Origin: Paenibacillus periandrae
GTDB taxonomy: Bacteria; Bacillota; Bacilli; Paenibacillales; NBRC-103111
DNA length: 64,000 bases
Direction of reading: 5' to 3'
NCBI RefSeq assembly: GCF_022458865.1
Contig: NZ_JAJNMU010000007.1
Location: 186,001 to 250,000, forward strand
The translations under genes were made by a program, and so were the position numbers. Of the stretch, positions 54,501 to 63,918 are shown one piece after another. How positions within the stretch are numbered: the first letter of the stretch is position 1; each line of letters starts with the position of its first letter. The notes under the pieces were generated by a model. It made no database searches, had not been told where the DNA came from, and saw only the letters and a list, made by a program, of their open reading frames with translations.

Positions 54501-56939
54501 TACCACATCCAACGATGGGGTTACGGCAGCCTTGGGTGCCTCCACTTTGGGTGCATCTGTTTGAGCCGCAGTTACCGTTAATTGTTTATTGCTGACTTCT
54601 ATCGTTGCCAGACGGGCTGTGTAAAAGCCTACGTACATTTTATTAGGGTCCTGCGCTTTTAAAATGTCCGGCACGAAAAATATTTCCTCATTCCCAGCGT
54701 TCAATTTGCCTGTAAACCCGCTGTTTGTTTTGGCAAGCGTCAGCTTGTAGTCTGCCGCAGGATACGTATTGCTAACAGATGGCCTTTCTGCTTTGAGCAT
54801 CGTGTTTTGAATGCCCAAGCTGCCAGCCCCATCCGGTGAGCTTACCCCGGTTCTTACGAATAATTGGGTTCCGTTCGCTTTGGTTGTGCCTCCACTGTAA
54901 CCGCCTATGGCTGCAATATTGGAAGCAAAGACGCTGGAATCACCAGGCGTTCCAATAACATCTCTCGCCATGATGCCGAACGATTCTTGACCGTCATACG
55001 GTTCTTTGGCATACGCCACAACCTTCACATCAGCAGATAAGCTGAAATTGTCCTGATTGGCATCCAGCTCCGTATAATAATACGTAATACCATCATGATC
55101 TCCGGTTACTTTACCGCCGCCTTCCAGCGCCACGAGCTGAATGGTTCCGTCTTCCTTGATCGTTACCTTGTTGTTTGCAACGGATGAAGATTGTCCGAAT
55201 TCAGTCGATTTCCATGGGTATTCAGTCACGGCTCTGACCGTTGTAGGAAGAATGATCGGTGCTAGCCCCGTATTCACCGGTACGATTCGGATGTCATAGC
55301 TTCCTGCTGCTGCGGAGTTAAAAGCAGATGCATCTACCGTATATTGGCTCGCAGCTAACGTTTCTTTGTAGGTATTATCAAAAACAGAGGATACGACCAA
55401 GCCTGTTTTGTCAAAAGTCTGACCTACCGTATACGTTGTTTTTGGATATTGGGTGACTTGAATGCCAACAAGCTCCTTTTGCTTGACGGTCACGTTGATC
55501 GGTACTGGTTGAGCCGTCTTATGGGTGAGCCACACCTGCTTGGGACCTGCACTTGTACTGTCCAGCGCAGACAAACTATATTCATTTCGCATCAGCTTGA
55601 CTACCGAATTGTCGCTATAGGTAGCATATACAGTCATCCCATCAGGGACGAAGGATTCCCCTATGTAGTAGACTGTTTTTTGTGGATTTTGTCTGATTTC
55701 CAAACCGGTAATCAGAGCAGGTTTAACGACAACATCAAATGTCGTATATGTAGCTGTAGTCACACTGGAGCGGATCGTAACGGTTTTGCTTCCAGCCGAA
55801 TCCAGCTTATACGTAGCTCCACTCACAGTTGCTCCAGCTATCGAGGTGGTGTATTGGGTGCTGGACAGCTCTTCTTTACTCGCTCCGTTATTGTATTGTC
55901 CGATCACCGATAATCCCTGAGGATCATACAGGTCTCCAAGATAATAAACCATTTTGGCTGGCAAATATTGCAGCTCCAAAGCGGTAACAACGAGCGGTTT
56001 GACATTCACAGTAACCGCTGCTGTTTTACCATTAAAATGGATCGTAACGGTTTGGGTTCCCGTCTTAGTGTTATCGAAGCCAGATACAATATAATCGTTG
56101 GTCGTCAGTGTTTCTTCATGCTGGTCCGCATATACAGCTGTTGCCTGTAAGCCAGCCAGATCCAGGTTATCGCCGACAAAATAATCATTTTTGAAGGATG
56201 TCGTATTCAGCTTCAAGGAGCTTGGTGTTCTTGTGTCTATAGTTAATTTCACGTTACTATAGGTGACTGTCGTATTCCGCGCTGTAAATAAACCTGCATA
56301 AGCAATTGTTCCGGTGAAATCATCAATAACTTGCGTCTGATTGCCGATTTTCAATAAGTAAGCGTTCCCAGACCTTTTCAGGCTCAGATCATACACATTG
56401 CCTGCAGCGGGTGCGATTGATTTATCAAACAGCATTTTCGTTGGAATTTTGACGGTTCCCTGCTTATAAAAGGCCTCCATTTTCTGTTCCCAGGCGCCTA
56501 GTGCCATATAATCTCCAGTGTAGGAGGCTTGGTGGGTATTCGTCAATATATTGCTCCTCAGCATAATACCGAAGGCTACCTGACCATTAGCCGTCCATTT
56601 GTCTACATTGACCTTGGCCGTTAGTTCAAAATTGGTGTTAGCAGGAATTTCCTTGTAATAATAGGCAATCCCTTCAATTGCTCCACTGTCGGAGCCTTGA
56701 ATTTTCCCTCTATCACCTGTGCTTTTCATCGTTACTTTGCCGTTCTCTTCCGTAATGCCGAAATTGCTGGCAACAATCTTGTCCTGTCCACCCACATCCC
56801 CCATAATCGTTCCCTGCCAATCACTCTTGACGCTAATCATAGGTGGGAGGTCGGTTGCTGCAGAAGCTGTAATGTGAAACACAGATACCAATAATACGAA
56901 TACCATGATCAATGCCAACAGCTGTTTAGATTTCCTCAT
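51537..56939 (-). CDS. Giant SLH-anchored protein with Big_3 repeats and PL9-like pectate lyase domain
   Basis: About 1800 residues from MRKSKQLL (AGGAG 11 nt upstream; an ATG three codons earlier is too close to it). Signal peptide to about residue 27 (VFHITASAA). Then a concanavalin-like domain, four bacterial Ig-like group 3 repeats (about 240-590, e.g. ALELQYLPAKMVYYLGDLYDPQG), a second concanavalin-like domain (about 590-800), and a parallel beta-helix of the PL9 type (about 905-1300), with ADGFAAKL carrying the expected catalytic Lys and Asp-rich Ca2+ sites (NIDDGWDLYTK). An FN3 domain (about 1310-1400), a Gly/Ser linker and three SLH repeats (last 190 residues) anchor it to the cell wall. 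Confidence 0.88.
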   Translation of the reverse strand: MRKSKQLLALIMVFVLLVSVFHITASAATDLPPMISVKSDWQGTIMGDVGGQDKIVASNFGITEENGKVTMKSTGDRGKIQGSDSGAIEGIAYYYKEIPANTNFELTAKVNVDKWTANGQVAFGIMLRSNILTNTHQASYTGDYMALGAWEQKMEAFYKQGTVKIPTKMLFDKSIAPAAGNVYDLSLKRSGNAYLLKIGNQTQVIDDFTGTIAYAGLFTARNTTVTYSNVKLTIDTRTPSSLKLNTTSFKNDYFVGDNLDLAGLQATAVYADQHEETLTTNDYIVSGFDNTKTGTQTVTIHFNGKTAAVTVNVKPLVVTALELQYLPAKMVYYLGDLYDPQGLSVIGQYNNGASKEELSSTQYTTSIAGATVSGATYKLDSAGSKTVTIRSSVTTATYTTFDVVVKPALITGLEIRQNPQKTVYYIGESFVPDGMTVYATYSDNSVVKLMRNEYSLSALDSTSAGPKQVWLTHKTAQPVPINVTVKQKELVGIQVTQYPKTTYTVGQTFDKTGLVVSSVFDNTYKETLAASQYTVDASAFNSAAAGSYDIRIVPVNTGLAPIILPTTVRAVTEYPWKSTEFGQSSSVANNKVTIKEDGTIQLVALEGGGKVTGDHDGITYYYTELDANQDNFSLSADVKVVAYAKEPYDGQESFGIMARDVIGTPGDSSVFASNIAAIGGYSGGTTKANGTQLFVRTGVSSPDGAGSLGIQNTMLKAERPSVSNTYPAADYKLTLAKTNSGFTGKLNAGNEEIFFVPDILKAQDPNKMYVGFYTARLATIEVSNKQLTVTAAQTDAPKVEAPKAAVTPSLDVVSLSRTSKTAYALGLKVNVKGTITVKQGQSVIALDQAISADKVLTVNTTLNANSSTGFSIAFIPDDTQLLTSYDKMVKNYTVEMKTYADNGDIYVSPTGTSKGTGTLNSPLDLDTAIDFVKAGQKIIVQDGRYIRSSKLDIKKGNDGTADAKKYLVAAAGTRPIIDFDKKSEGVVLSGNYWQVQGIDFTRTAGNTKGFTVGGSYNLVDNCKFYDNGDTGLQISSTDGSSDKTTWPSYNLILNSESYDNIDPSNNNADGFAAKLTAGVGNVFRGDIAHNNIDDGWDLYTKAGSGAIGAVIIEDSIAYNNGTLTNGTVGAGDKNGFKLGGEGIHVPHIIRNSLAFGNGAYGFASNSNPGVRAEGGNIAYNNAKGNMNFTTYSGITTDFRINGFISYQKGITAKDSYPSSLASDSNYMFNGSVSANKSGTALSDANFVSLQPTLPYQRNADGTIIRGDFLKFKLLAPTGLTAVSGRTEATLTWNRVANATSYTIKRSMDNVTFLQIGTTTELTYTDSGLLPGKNYYYTVSADNDKESASSASVAVYTIPGNSGSSSTGSSGGGAGSDSGSASVQTIVNGSEIRVAPQQVTVDGKAAAQVTIDSVVWGKAVESLTSSNPKVTVEVTGSELVKIVQVTASLIAAAVSKASDAILSIKASGVTYDLPLKVLDVNELALSLGVDAKDLKLNISVEKVSGALADTIAAYATKNRITSLAGAVDFMITAEANGKTVTVSDFGTVYVSRSFEISHSVDTKKAAGVLYNPVTGTMTFVPTLFTSNGSSLMATIKRPGNSIYTVVQSNRTFADLNGHWAQADIELLASKLLIKGATDTTFVPQKSITRAEFAALLVRAAGLNEEQTALAEQAAAKFPDVQATDWYAGAVGAASKAVLVDGLENGSFQPNATITREQMAVMIARAIQLSGKKYDTDAKKLAAFEDNLAISSWAKDAAAGALNAGIVNGTTVRTFAPDSKATRAEAAVMLKRFLLFAEFMNE

Positions 56940-57182
56940 TAGTCTCATTACTCCTCATACTTCATATTTAAGAATTCTCTATGGAAATACAAGCATATCG
57001 GAGTCCAGCGGTTACAACAATAATCCGGGCATTGTATTTCAATGTTATAAACATAAAGTTAAATTAAGCATATCGAATAATATGGTGTTCCGACGCCAAA
57101 ATGCACCTCCCCATGCAGGTATCGGACTTACACAAAGGTAAGTTCAACAACTACACAGAGAGGCGCTTTTTACAACCAATTT

Positions 57183-60100
57183 TTAGTTAGTGAAGGAAAG
57201 CTTGGCTAACATTCTTTGCAAAATCACTGCGCTTTGAGCGCGTGTAGCCGCCGTTGCCTTCGGGTCATATTTATTCGAAGCGACACCTTCCACGATCTTC
57301 TTGTCGGCCATTACGGAGATGGCTTCCTTAGCCCAATTCTCGAAAAGATTGTCATCCGTAAATGTTACTTTCTGTACTGCACCAGCATCATCGAATCCTG
57401 CAAACTTCATGGCTCGATAAATCATGACTGCCATTTCCTCACGGGAGATGGGTTGATTCGGACGGAAGGTTTGATCGTCATAACCGGTTACGATACCGGC
57501 TTCCGTCGCGGCGTATGCTTGACCCTCAAACCAATCATTGGAACGAACATCGGTAAATTTGATTTTGGACGAGGTTTCGGATGTTAAACCGATCGTCCTG
57601 GCAATCAATGCTGCAAATTCAGCACGAGTAACGGCTTGATCCGGCTGGAATTCATCCTTCGTGACACCTTGCACAATAAACTTGTTAGTCATACTCTCGA
57701 TTTCGTCTTTTGCCCAATGATTTTTAATATCAGCAAATGTAGTGTTATTTTCTAACAACATATAAGTACTATTGGTTCTACTGTAGAGTGATATTTCTTT
57801 TCCATTTACAGTAAACGGAACAGGCTGGTAAGTGGTAATACCTTGGTTGTCCGTTTGGACACGAACTGCTGCCAAGTTGCGCGTATTTAAGCTTGCTTCC
57901 GTTTTGAGGGTACGACGTACATATTGAGAGAATATTGAAACTTCTATGCTTTTTCCATCAGATGAAGTAGCCTTAACTGTAAAATCGGCAACTGCCAGAA
58001 CCCTTTGACCCGATGCCTTTGCTTTGTCTGCAGCGGAATCATTAAGGGAAACATGAATTTCCAAATTCACATTTTCAATAGATACACCGAGCTTCGCAGC
58101 GAGGTCTTGAAGATTAATCTGTTTGACTGGCAGCTCATAATTTCCTAACTGCGTCTCAACCGTCAGCAATTTCGCTTTGTCATCCTTCGTGATTTTTTGC
58201 AAAGCGCCGCTGTTGAAAGATACATTGATCTGGTCCGCTTTTACATTTGAATCCGCGGCCAGTATGATATTCCCGTTAACAGAAGCTTTCAAAGCCGTAT
58301 CGATAATTTTATCATCCACTTTGGCCTGCGCTACTGATTTTCCACCAACAGTTTTAACTTCTGTGTTAATTGGGGTCGCTTGCCCAACCTGCGTTGGAGA
58401 AGTCCCTGCTCCTCCTCCAGATGAGGAACCCGTGCTGCTACTATTAGAAGAAGAGTTTGATTGCAGACGTAAGACATTGATTGTGTAGGTCTTCGTTGTG
58501 CCATTCTGCGCTGTCACTACGATGGTGATGGTATTGCTTCCCGTATTCAGACTAATTGCTCCGCTTGCTTGACCGCTTATTACTGGAGTTCCGTTCACGG
58601 TCATCGTAGCATTGCTGTCATACACACTTGACGTTACGGTAATGCTCGATACGCCGCTAGCCACATTTGAAGTATAAGCCGTTGTACCGGATACAAATGC
58701 CGGGCTCAGGATTCCACTCGATAGCGTCAAAGAGTTCAAGTCTGTGTTGCTGCTTGGTGCTGCTGCACGGTTCACTGTAATACTGTAGGTCTTCGTTGTG
58801 CCATTCTGCGCTGTCACTGCGATGGTGATAGTATTGCTTCCCAGATTCAGACTAATCGCTCCGCTTGCTTGACCGCTTATTATTGGAGTTCCGTTCACGG
58901 TCATCGTAGCATTGCTATCGTACACACTTGCCGTTACGGTAATGCTCGATACGCCGCTAGCTACTGTCGAAGCGTATTCCATTGTACCGGATACAAATGC
59001 CGGGCTTAGGATTCCACTCGATAGCGTCAAAGAGTTCAAGTCTGCGTTGCTGCTTGGTGCTGCTGCACGGTTCACTGTAATACTGTAGGTCTTCGTTGTG
59101 CCATTCTGCGCTGTCACTGCAATGGTGATGATATTGCTTCCCAGATTCAGACCAATCGCTCCGCTTGCTTGACCGCTTACTACCGGTGTTCCGTTCACGG
59201 TCATCGTAGCATTACTATCGTACACGCTTGACGTTACGGTAATGCTCGATACGCCGCTAGCTACTGTCGAAGCGTAGGTCGTTGTACCGGATGCAAATGC
59301 TGGACTGAGCGTACCGCTCGATAGTGTCAAATAGCTCAAGTCTGCATTGCTGCTCGGGGCTGCACGGTTCACTGTAATACTGTAGGTCTTCGTTGTTCCG
59401 TTCAGTGCTGTCACTACGATTGGGATAACGTTACTGCCCACATTCAAGTTAATAGCACTGCTTGCTTGACCGCTTATTACTGGAGCTCCGTTCACAGTCA
59501 CCATAGCGTTACTATCATATACACTTGACGTTACGGTAATGCTCGATACGCCATTAGCCACATTTGAAGTATAAGCTGGCGTACCGGATGCAAATGCTGG
59601 ATTTAGGGTTCCGCTCGATAACGTCAATGAGCTCAGGTCTGCGTTGCTAGATACTGTTGGAGCGTGATATACGCTTATAGATTTAAACTGAACAACGGTG
59701 TATGGAACATAATTTACATTACCGTTTGTGGCAGTTTGATCGTAATTACCAGCTTTAAAGTAGTATTGATGATTAGGCGGTATAACTTGGCTTGGGCTGG
59801 CTGTTTGTCCATTAAATATCAGGGCGCCGTTTAGATAAACTGATAGCACTTGGTCATTAAGGGTCATTCTATATGTGAAATACTGATTTAACGGGATTTT
59901 TATAGGAAGGTACTGGTACCCTAACGAGTTTATACCACTTGGTTCATACAGTATGCGAATATTGCTATTGGGACGAGTTGGGTCATATCCATATTCAAGT
60001 TCGCACAAGGTTGTTGTTTCTGTATCAAACACTTGCCCAATGGTAGTCCAACCTACACCGTTTGAAGTTCCAAGAGTGGTAACGGCAACAGTGTTCGTCA

Positions 60101-61565
60101 TAGCGTTAGCCCCTACAGGCAACCACCCTGCATCTGTTCCCGCTATAGGATCATATTCCCTTAGCTCACTGCGAGGATGGGCTGAGCCGGATGTAGTCCC
60201 CCCCACAGCGGTGTCCATAAAGACTTGGCTTCCGTCAGCCCCAACGTAGAAATATGGATCAGCATAACCTGCTTGTAATGCTTGCGATGTTTGACCTGCT
60301 CCACCAGGGAGTGGCTCCTGCAAAGTCCAATAGCGATAATCAATGTTGGCGACTGGGGGTTTGCCCGATATAGTCAGCATATAGGTTTGAGGATTCCCCT
60401 GATTAAAGTTAAAGAAAAAAGAGTGAACTCCCATACTAAGTGTGTTTAAGTAACTTTGGTTAAAGGTAACGGTATCTCCTGATTTTACATAATCCTCTGA
60501 AGTCAAGATTGTTGCACCCTTACTAATGTTTGTAAAAGTGTTGCTATTGAGGGACATTGTTGTTGATATGACAGAAGGCGACGCAGGAATATAAATAGCA
60601 CCTTGAGATGAAAGGGAAGAATCGGCCGCTGCTGCTACTGTTAGTGCATAGGGAAGGGATGACGATGAAAATTTAAAGCTTAAATTATAGCTCCCATTAA
60701 GACTGCTTAAATAGGTATTTGAAAATGTAACGACATTGCTGTTTGCATCAAAAGTATAATCTGTTCCTTGCATAAGCGTGTACAAACCATTGGTAATTCC
60801 TGTAAAACTTGTAGCAGTGTCAAGATTAATTTGAGTGGATAGTGTATTTTGCAATGTTTTATAGAAGATTCCTGATGAAGAAGAAAGGGTAACGGGAGGT
60901 ATTATTTGCAGGAGACCAATACCCAGTTGACCGGTAGCAGAAGGCTTTAAAGTATAATTAATCAAAATATAGCGCGCTGTTATTGGAGTAGTAAAAGTTA
61001 AGTTTGATGTGTAGTAACCACTATTAATACTAGGATCTGAGCTCCAGCTATAGGTTCCATTGGCAAGAGTGCCAGTTAGAATATTTGTAGGTACAACTGC
61101 GGCGCTAGTCCATCCGTTAGCTGTTGGTGAAAATGTTATCGCGCTATTGGAAGGTGTGGTAGAAAGCTTATTCCAAGGGGAAGAAGGTGAAATGTCATTT
61201 GAATAACTTACTTCATACTGTGAACTACGGTTTATGGTATTTGTATCGATAGCCGTAGTGTGAAAGTTAAACCCTTCTATATCGCTTGAAGAACCAAGGT
61301 CGATGGCTACCCATAAATTTGAACCGGATGCCGAGTAGACTGTATTAGCCCCTTGTGTCCAAGTGATTATATTACCGATATTTGCTGCTGTTCTAGTGCT
61401 ATTTTGCGAGCTAGCCTTAATGTTACCGTTTAATGTTAAAGTAGAGGGCAGTAGATTGGTTACGGCTGCGTGAGCTACAGATGACGGTAGGGTCGGAAAC
61501 ATAGAAAAGACGAGGGCAATGACAAGTATAAGACCCGTAATAGATTTTGAATTTCGTTTTAACAT
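57183..61565 (-). CDS. Giant SLH-anchored protein with PL7-like alginate lyase domain and cadherin-like repeats
   Basis: 1460 residues; GAGGTGAA before ATG. Signal peptide to about 33 (SSVAHAA). A discoidin-like domain (about 45-220), two X2-like Ig modules (about 225-400), a PL7/alginate-lyase-2 domain (about 410-650) with AHPRSELREYDP and YYFKAGNYDQT, four cadherin-like beta-sandwich repeats (about 650-1030), a Ser-rich linker and three SLH repeats at the C-terminus. The PL7 QIH motif reads GQVFD: the catalytic His is replaced by Phe, so activity or specificity may be altered. Its neighbour has the same C-terminal plan, suggesting a paired cell-surface polysaccharide-degrading system. Confidence 0.85.
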   Translation of the reverse strand: MLKRNSKSITGLILVIALVFSMFPTLPSSVAHAAVTNLLPSTLTLNGNIKASSQNSTRTAANIGNIITWTQGANTVYSASGSNLWVAIDLGSSSDIEGFNFHTTAIDTNTINRSSQYEVSYSNDISPSSPWNKLSTTPSNSAITFSPTANGWTSAAVVPTNILTGTLANGTYSWSSDPSINSGYYTSNLTFTTPITARYILINYTLKPSATGQLGIGLLQIIPPVTLSSSSGIFYKTLQNTLSTQINLDTATSFTGITNGLYTLMQGTDYTFDANSNVVTFSNTYLSSLNGSYNLSFKFSSSSLPYALTVAAAADSSLSSQGAIYIPASPSVISTTMSLNSNTFTNISKGATILTSEDYVKSGDTVTFNQSYLNTLSMGVHSFFFNFNQGNPQTYMLTISGKPPVANIDYRYWTLQEPLPGGAGQTSQALQAGYADPYFYVGADGSQVFMDTAVGGTTSGSAHPRSELREYDPIAGTDAGWLPVGANAMTNTVAVTTLGTSNGVGWTTIGQVFDTETTTLCELEYGYDPTRPNSNIRILYEPSGINSLGYQYLPIKIPLNQYFTYRMTLNDQVLSVYLNGALIFNGQTASPSQVIPPNHQYYFKAGNYDQTATNGNVNYVPYTVVQFKSISVYHAPTVSSNADLSSLTLSSGTLNPAFASGTPAYTSNVANGVSSITVTSSVYDSNAMVTVNGAPVISGQASSAINLNVGSNVIPIVVTALNGTTKTYSITVNRAAPSSNADLSYLTLSSGTLSPAFASGTTTYASTVASGVSSITVTSSVYDSNATMTVNGTPVVSGQASGAIGLNLGSNIITIAVTAQNGTTKTYSITVNRAAAPSSNADLNSLTLSSGILSPAFVSGTMEYASTVASGVSSITVTASVYDSNATMTVNGTPIISGQASGAISLNLGSNTITIAVTAQNGTTKTYSITVNRAAAPSSNTDLNSLTLSSGILSPAFVSGTTAYTSNVASGVSSITVTSSVYDSNATMTVNGTPVISGQASGAISLNTGSNTITIVVTAQNGTTKTYTINVLRLQSNSSSNSSSTGSSSGGGAGTSPTQVGQATPINTEVKTVGGKSVAQAKVDDKIIDTALKASVNGNIILAADSNVKADQINVSFNSGALQKITKDDKAKLLTVETQLGNYELPVKQINLQDLAAKLGVSIENVNLEIHVSLNDSAADKAKASGQRVLAVADFTVKATSSDGKSIEVSIFSQYVRRTLKTEASLNTRNLAAVRVQTDNQGITTYQPVPFTVNGKEISLYSRTNSTYMLLENNTTFADIKNHWAKDEIESMTNKFIVQGVTKDEFQPDQAVTRAEFAALIARTIGLTSETSSKIKFTDVRSNDWFEGQAYAATEAGIVTGYDDQTFRPNQPISREEMAVMIYRAMKFAGFDDAGAVQKVTFTDDNLFENWAKEAISVMADKKIVEGVASNKYDPKATAATRAQSAVILQRMLAKLSFTN
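58471..59643 (-). repeat. Four near-identical 297-300-bp coding repeats
   Basis: The repeats encode cadherin-like domains of the PL7-like protein (each begins NADLSSLTLSSG and ends TKTYSITVNRA). Adjacent copies are nearly identical at the DNA level; the unit boundary TTCACTGTAATACTGTAGGT recurs at about 58771, 59071 and 59368. Copy number could vary by recombination. Confidence 0.85.
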
Positions 61566-61770
61566 AAGCGATTCACCTCATAGAAGTTATTTATAACCGT
61601 TTTCGAAGCCATTGTATTAGCACCTCAATAAATCACTTATTGACCCCACTTGCTTAGTGATCTCACCTCCAAATCTTTTCGCTATAAAATAAAAATTAAA
61701 ATCAATTTGCCATTATGTAACTAAGCCTCCGATTTTGGAGCATTTATTCATTCTTATGTCCAACGTAATT

Positions 61771-61785
61771 TTGAAAGCGTATACA
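61771..61785. promoter_or_regulatory. cre site (CcpA operator)
   Basis: TTGAAAGCGTATACA matches the WTGNAANCGNWWNCA consensus at every position. It lies just downstream of a minus-strand TATAAT (61788-61793), the usual place for CcpA repression of the PL7-like gene. No gene is present in 61566-61925; it contains this promoter region and a leader of about 200 nt. Confidence 0.6.
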
Positions 61786-61925
61786 TAATTATAATGACTT
61801 TTTAATATTAACAATATGGAGTATTTCTAGATGCCATTGTGATTTCATTAGTTTGTCTCTATATGAAAGAAAAAAACACAAACAGAGCGACTCGACTTGT
61901 GTTTACACTTAACATATGTTACTCC

Positions 61926-62939
61926 TCAAGACCGCCCAGCCCGATACTGTCGTTCAATAAACTCTGCCCGGTAAGTGCCGGGCGTCATGCCTGCAAGCTT
62001 ACGGAACGAGCGAATAAAGTTCTGTGAATTGTTGTATCTCAGCTTTTCGGCAATTTCAGATATTTTCATTTCCGTATCTTCCAGCATTTCCTTCGCCTTA
62101 TTCAACCGATATTGCATCAAATAGTCGCTAAAGCTGATCCCAAGCTCTTGCCTGAGTACCTTACTGATGTAGCTTGGATGGTAATTAAGCATATTGGAGC
62201 AGGCTTCCAGGCTGATGTCGGTATCATATCGGTCATGAATCATCTGTACCACTTCCTGGGAGATGGTTTGGTATTTGGTTCTGCGCTGATCCTCGTACAC
62301 ATTGACCACAGGCTCGATCATTTGAGATTTGAACCAATTGCGTGCATCTTCAACCGATGAGAGCGCATGCAGCTGCTCCATGAGGGGCGGGTCGCCTCCA
62401 AGCAGCTCCAAATGCGATACTCCGCTTTCCTGTAAAAGCCTGATCAGATTGACAAAAAAACGCGTAACGGCAATTTGATAGTCATTATAGTTATGATATT
62501 GCCCGGATATTTCCTCAAAAAAGGAATCCAGCAAACATTGGATTTTGTCTCTTTCTGCCATCTTGATTGCATCAAAAATTTGTCTTTCCAGTTCTTTAGG
62601 ATATTCGGTAGTTACATTCTGGGCGGGTTGGACGTCATCAATATGAAGAATCGTCTGCTGCCCAAACAAAACCCGGTATTTCAATGCATCCATGGCTTCC
62701 TTATAAGCTCGATTAGCGTCATGAAGTCCAGCATACGATCGGCTGATTCCAATACTGATCCGTAGTGACAAATAATTTCCAACCTCGTCCTGAACCTTTT
62801 TGGCCATGGCATACATATAGGTTCTGAATTCCTCTGTAGATTTGGGATCGTCAAAAATAAGCGTAACCTGAGAGGACTGGACAACTATCGGCATCAGACG
62901 ATTATGGGCCGGTATCAACTGCTGCTGCATGGACATCAA
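61926..62939 (-). pseudogene. AraC-family sensor regulator, 5'-truncated
   Basis: 337 codons remain. C-terminal AraC double HTH (about 245-330, ISLEACSNMLNYHPSYISKVLRQELGISFSDYLMQYRLNKAKEMLE, RKLAGMTPGTYR) is intact, and before it a degenerate GGDEF-like region (SLRISIGISRSYAGLHDANRAYKEAMDAL) typical of large Paenibacillus membrane-bound AraC proteins. Those proteins begin with two membrane helices and an extracellular Cache domain; both are absent and no ribosome site precedes the remaining frame. The upstream sequence belongs to a different gene (62902-63390), so a deletion probably fused the two. Confidence 0.65.
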
Positions 62940-63390
62940 TGGCGTCCGAACCCCTCAGACTCTCCATGTTGGTCTCAAAATGTGCCTTTTGATACGGAAA
63001 TGGCGTATTGTTATTATTTTCATATAATCTGTGAAAAATAAATGCATCATGATAGATGCTGCAATCCGTAGGAAACTGTCTGGATTCGGGCTCGGCTTCA
63101 CGAAATACGACCTTCATCTGGCGGTCGGCTGCGCGATGGCACAACCAGCCCAACACAAAAGCCAGCTTGTAGCCTAAATTGTCCTCATTCTTTCTTGCGT
63201 CCCAATTGGTCCGATATTTGTCCAACAGTGCAACTGTAAATTTATCCCCGGAACGGGTTACACTGCCGAATTGTGAAAACTGGATATGATTGCGGCCAGC
63301 TTCTTTGAAGGCATTACAAATATGTTCCGCTGCAAACATCATATTAAAGCAATCTTCTACAACCGCTGTATGGGTTACGTTCTCTGACAT
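62902..63390 (-). pseudogene. Hypothetical protein (zinc-phospholipase-C-like fold?), 3'-truncated at the scar
   Basis: 162 codons; GGAGGATGAGAC precedes ATG, so the 5' end is genuine. The sequence VEDCFNMMFAAEHICNAFKEAGR and LGWLCHRAADRQMKVVFRE suggests an all-helical His/Asp metal protein, loosely like the zinc-dependent phospholipase C family; this is a weak call. From about codon 150 on (DVHAAAVDTGP) it reads the DNA of the neighbouring AraC gene in another frame, so its natural C-terminus appears lost. It may still be expressed as a shortened protein. Confidence 0.5.
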
Positions 63391-63491
63391 GTCTCATCCT
63401 CCATTATATTCGTATGTGGGTACAGGCTTACTTCTCTCCTGGCAGGTGGTGAACGTTCCATAAACCGAGCATTTTCCATATGTCCTCCTTG

Positions 63492-63659
63492 CTAATCAGG
63501 CCAGTATTCACATCCTTTTCTTTGTTGGTCTGAGCATAGCATCGGAACTCCATAACGGGATACAATCAGTTCAAAGCCATTTGCTCTAATGACCGCAAAC
63601 AGCAATGCGGAAAGCTTTGGCATACTGAAACAATCATCAGCAATTCTCTCGATAATCAT
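63492..63659 (-). CDS. Possible small ORF or gene remnant
   Basis: 55 codons on the minus strand (MIIERIADDCFSMPKL... ending GCEYWPD) with protein-like composition but no ribosome site. Not recognised; may be a remnant. The remainder of 63391-63918 holds no other gene I can support, only the hairpin at 63759-63806 and a possible 34-codon frame (63375-63479, minus) with an AGGAGG box close to its start. Confidence 0.25.
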   Translation of the reverse strand: MIIERIADDCFSMPKLSALLFAVIRANGFELIVSRYGVPMLCSDQQRKGCEYWPD

Positions 63660-63758
63660 AAGAAATCACGATGTAAAGCAAGTATGAGATAAGAAAAGCT
63701 TCTGATCGAAGCCTATTCGATGAAGATACATTCGTGTTTTACATGTAGCTTTTCTTGC

Positions 63759-63806
63759 GAGATAAGAATCGTTCAGCTTCGCTGAAAACTTATACATTCT
63801 TATCTC
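63759..63806. repeat. Long two-level hairpin
   Basis: GAGATAAGAA (63759-63768) pairs with TTCTTATCTC (63797-63806); inside, TTCAGC/GCTGAA forms a second stem. One arm, GAGATAAGAA, also occurs at 63686-63695. No T-run on either side, so it is not a standard terminator. Confidence 0.55.
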
Positions 63807-63918
63807 TTAAAAAAACCTCCTACGCTAGTATTGGTTACCCACTCGGGTGTTAGCCAATGCCTATCATAAGAGGTGCAAGTGAAGTTCGTGTCAAGCACGA
63901 GCTTCTTGATAGTTTCAT

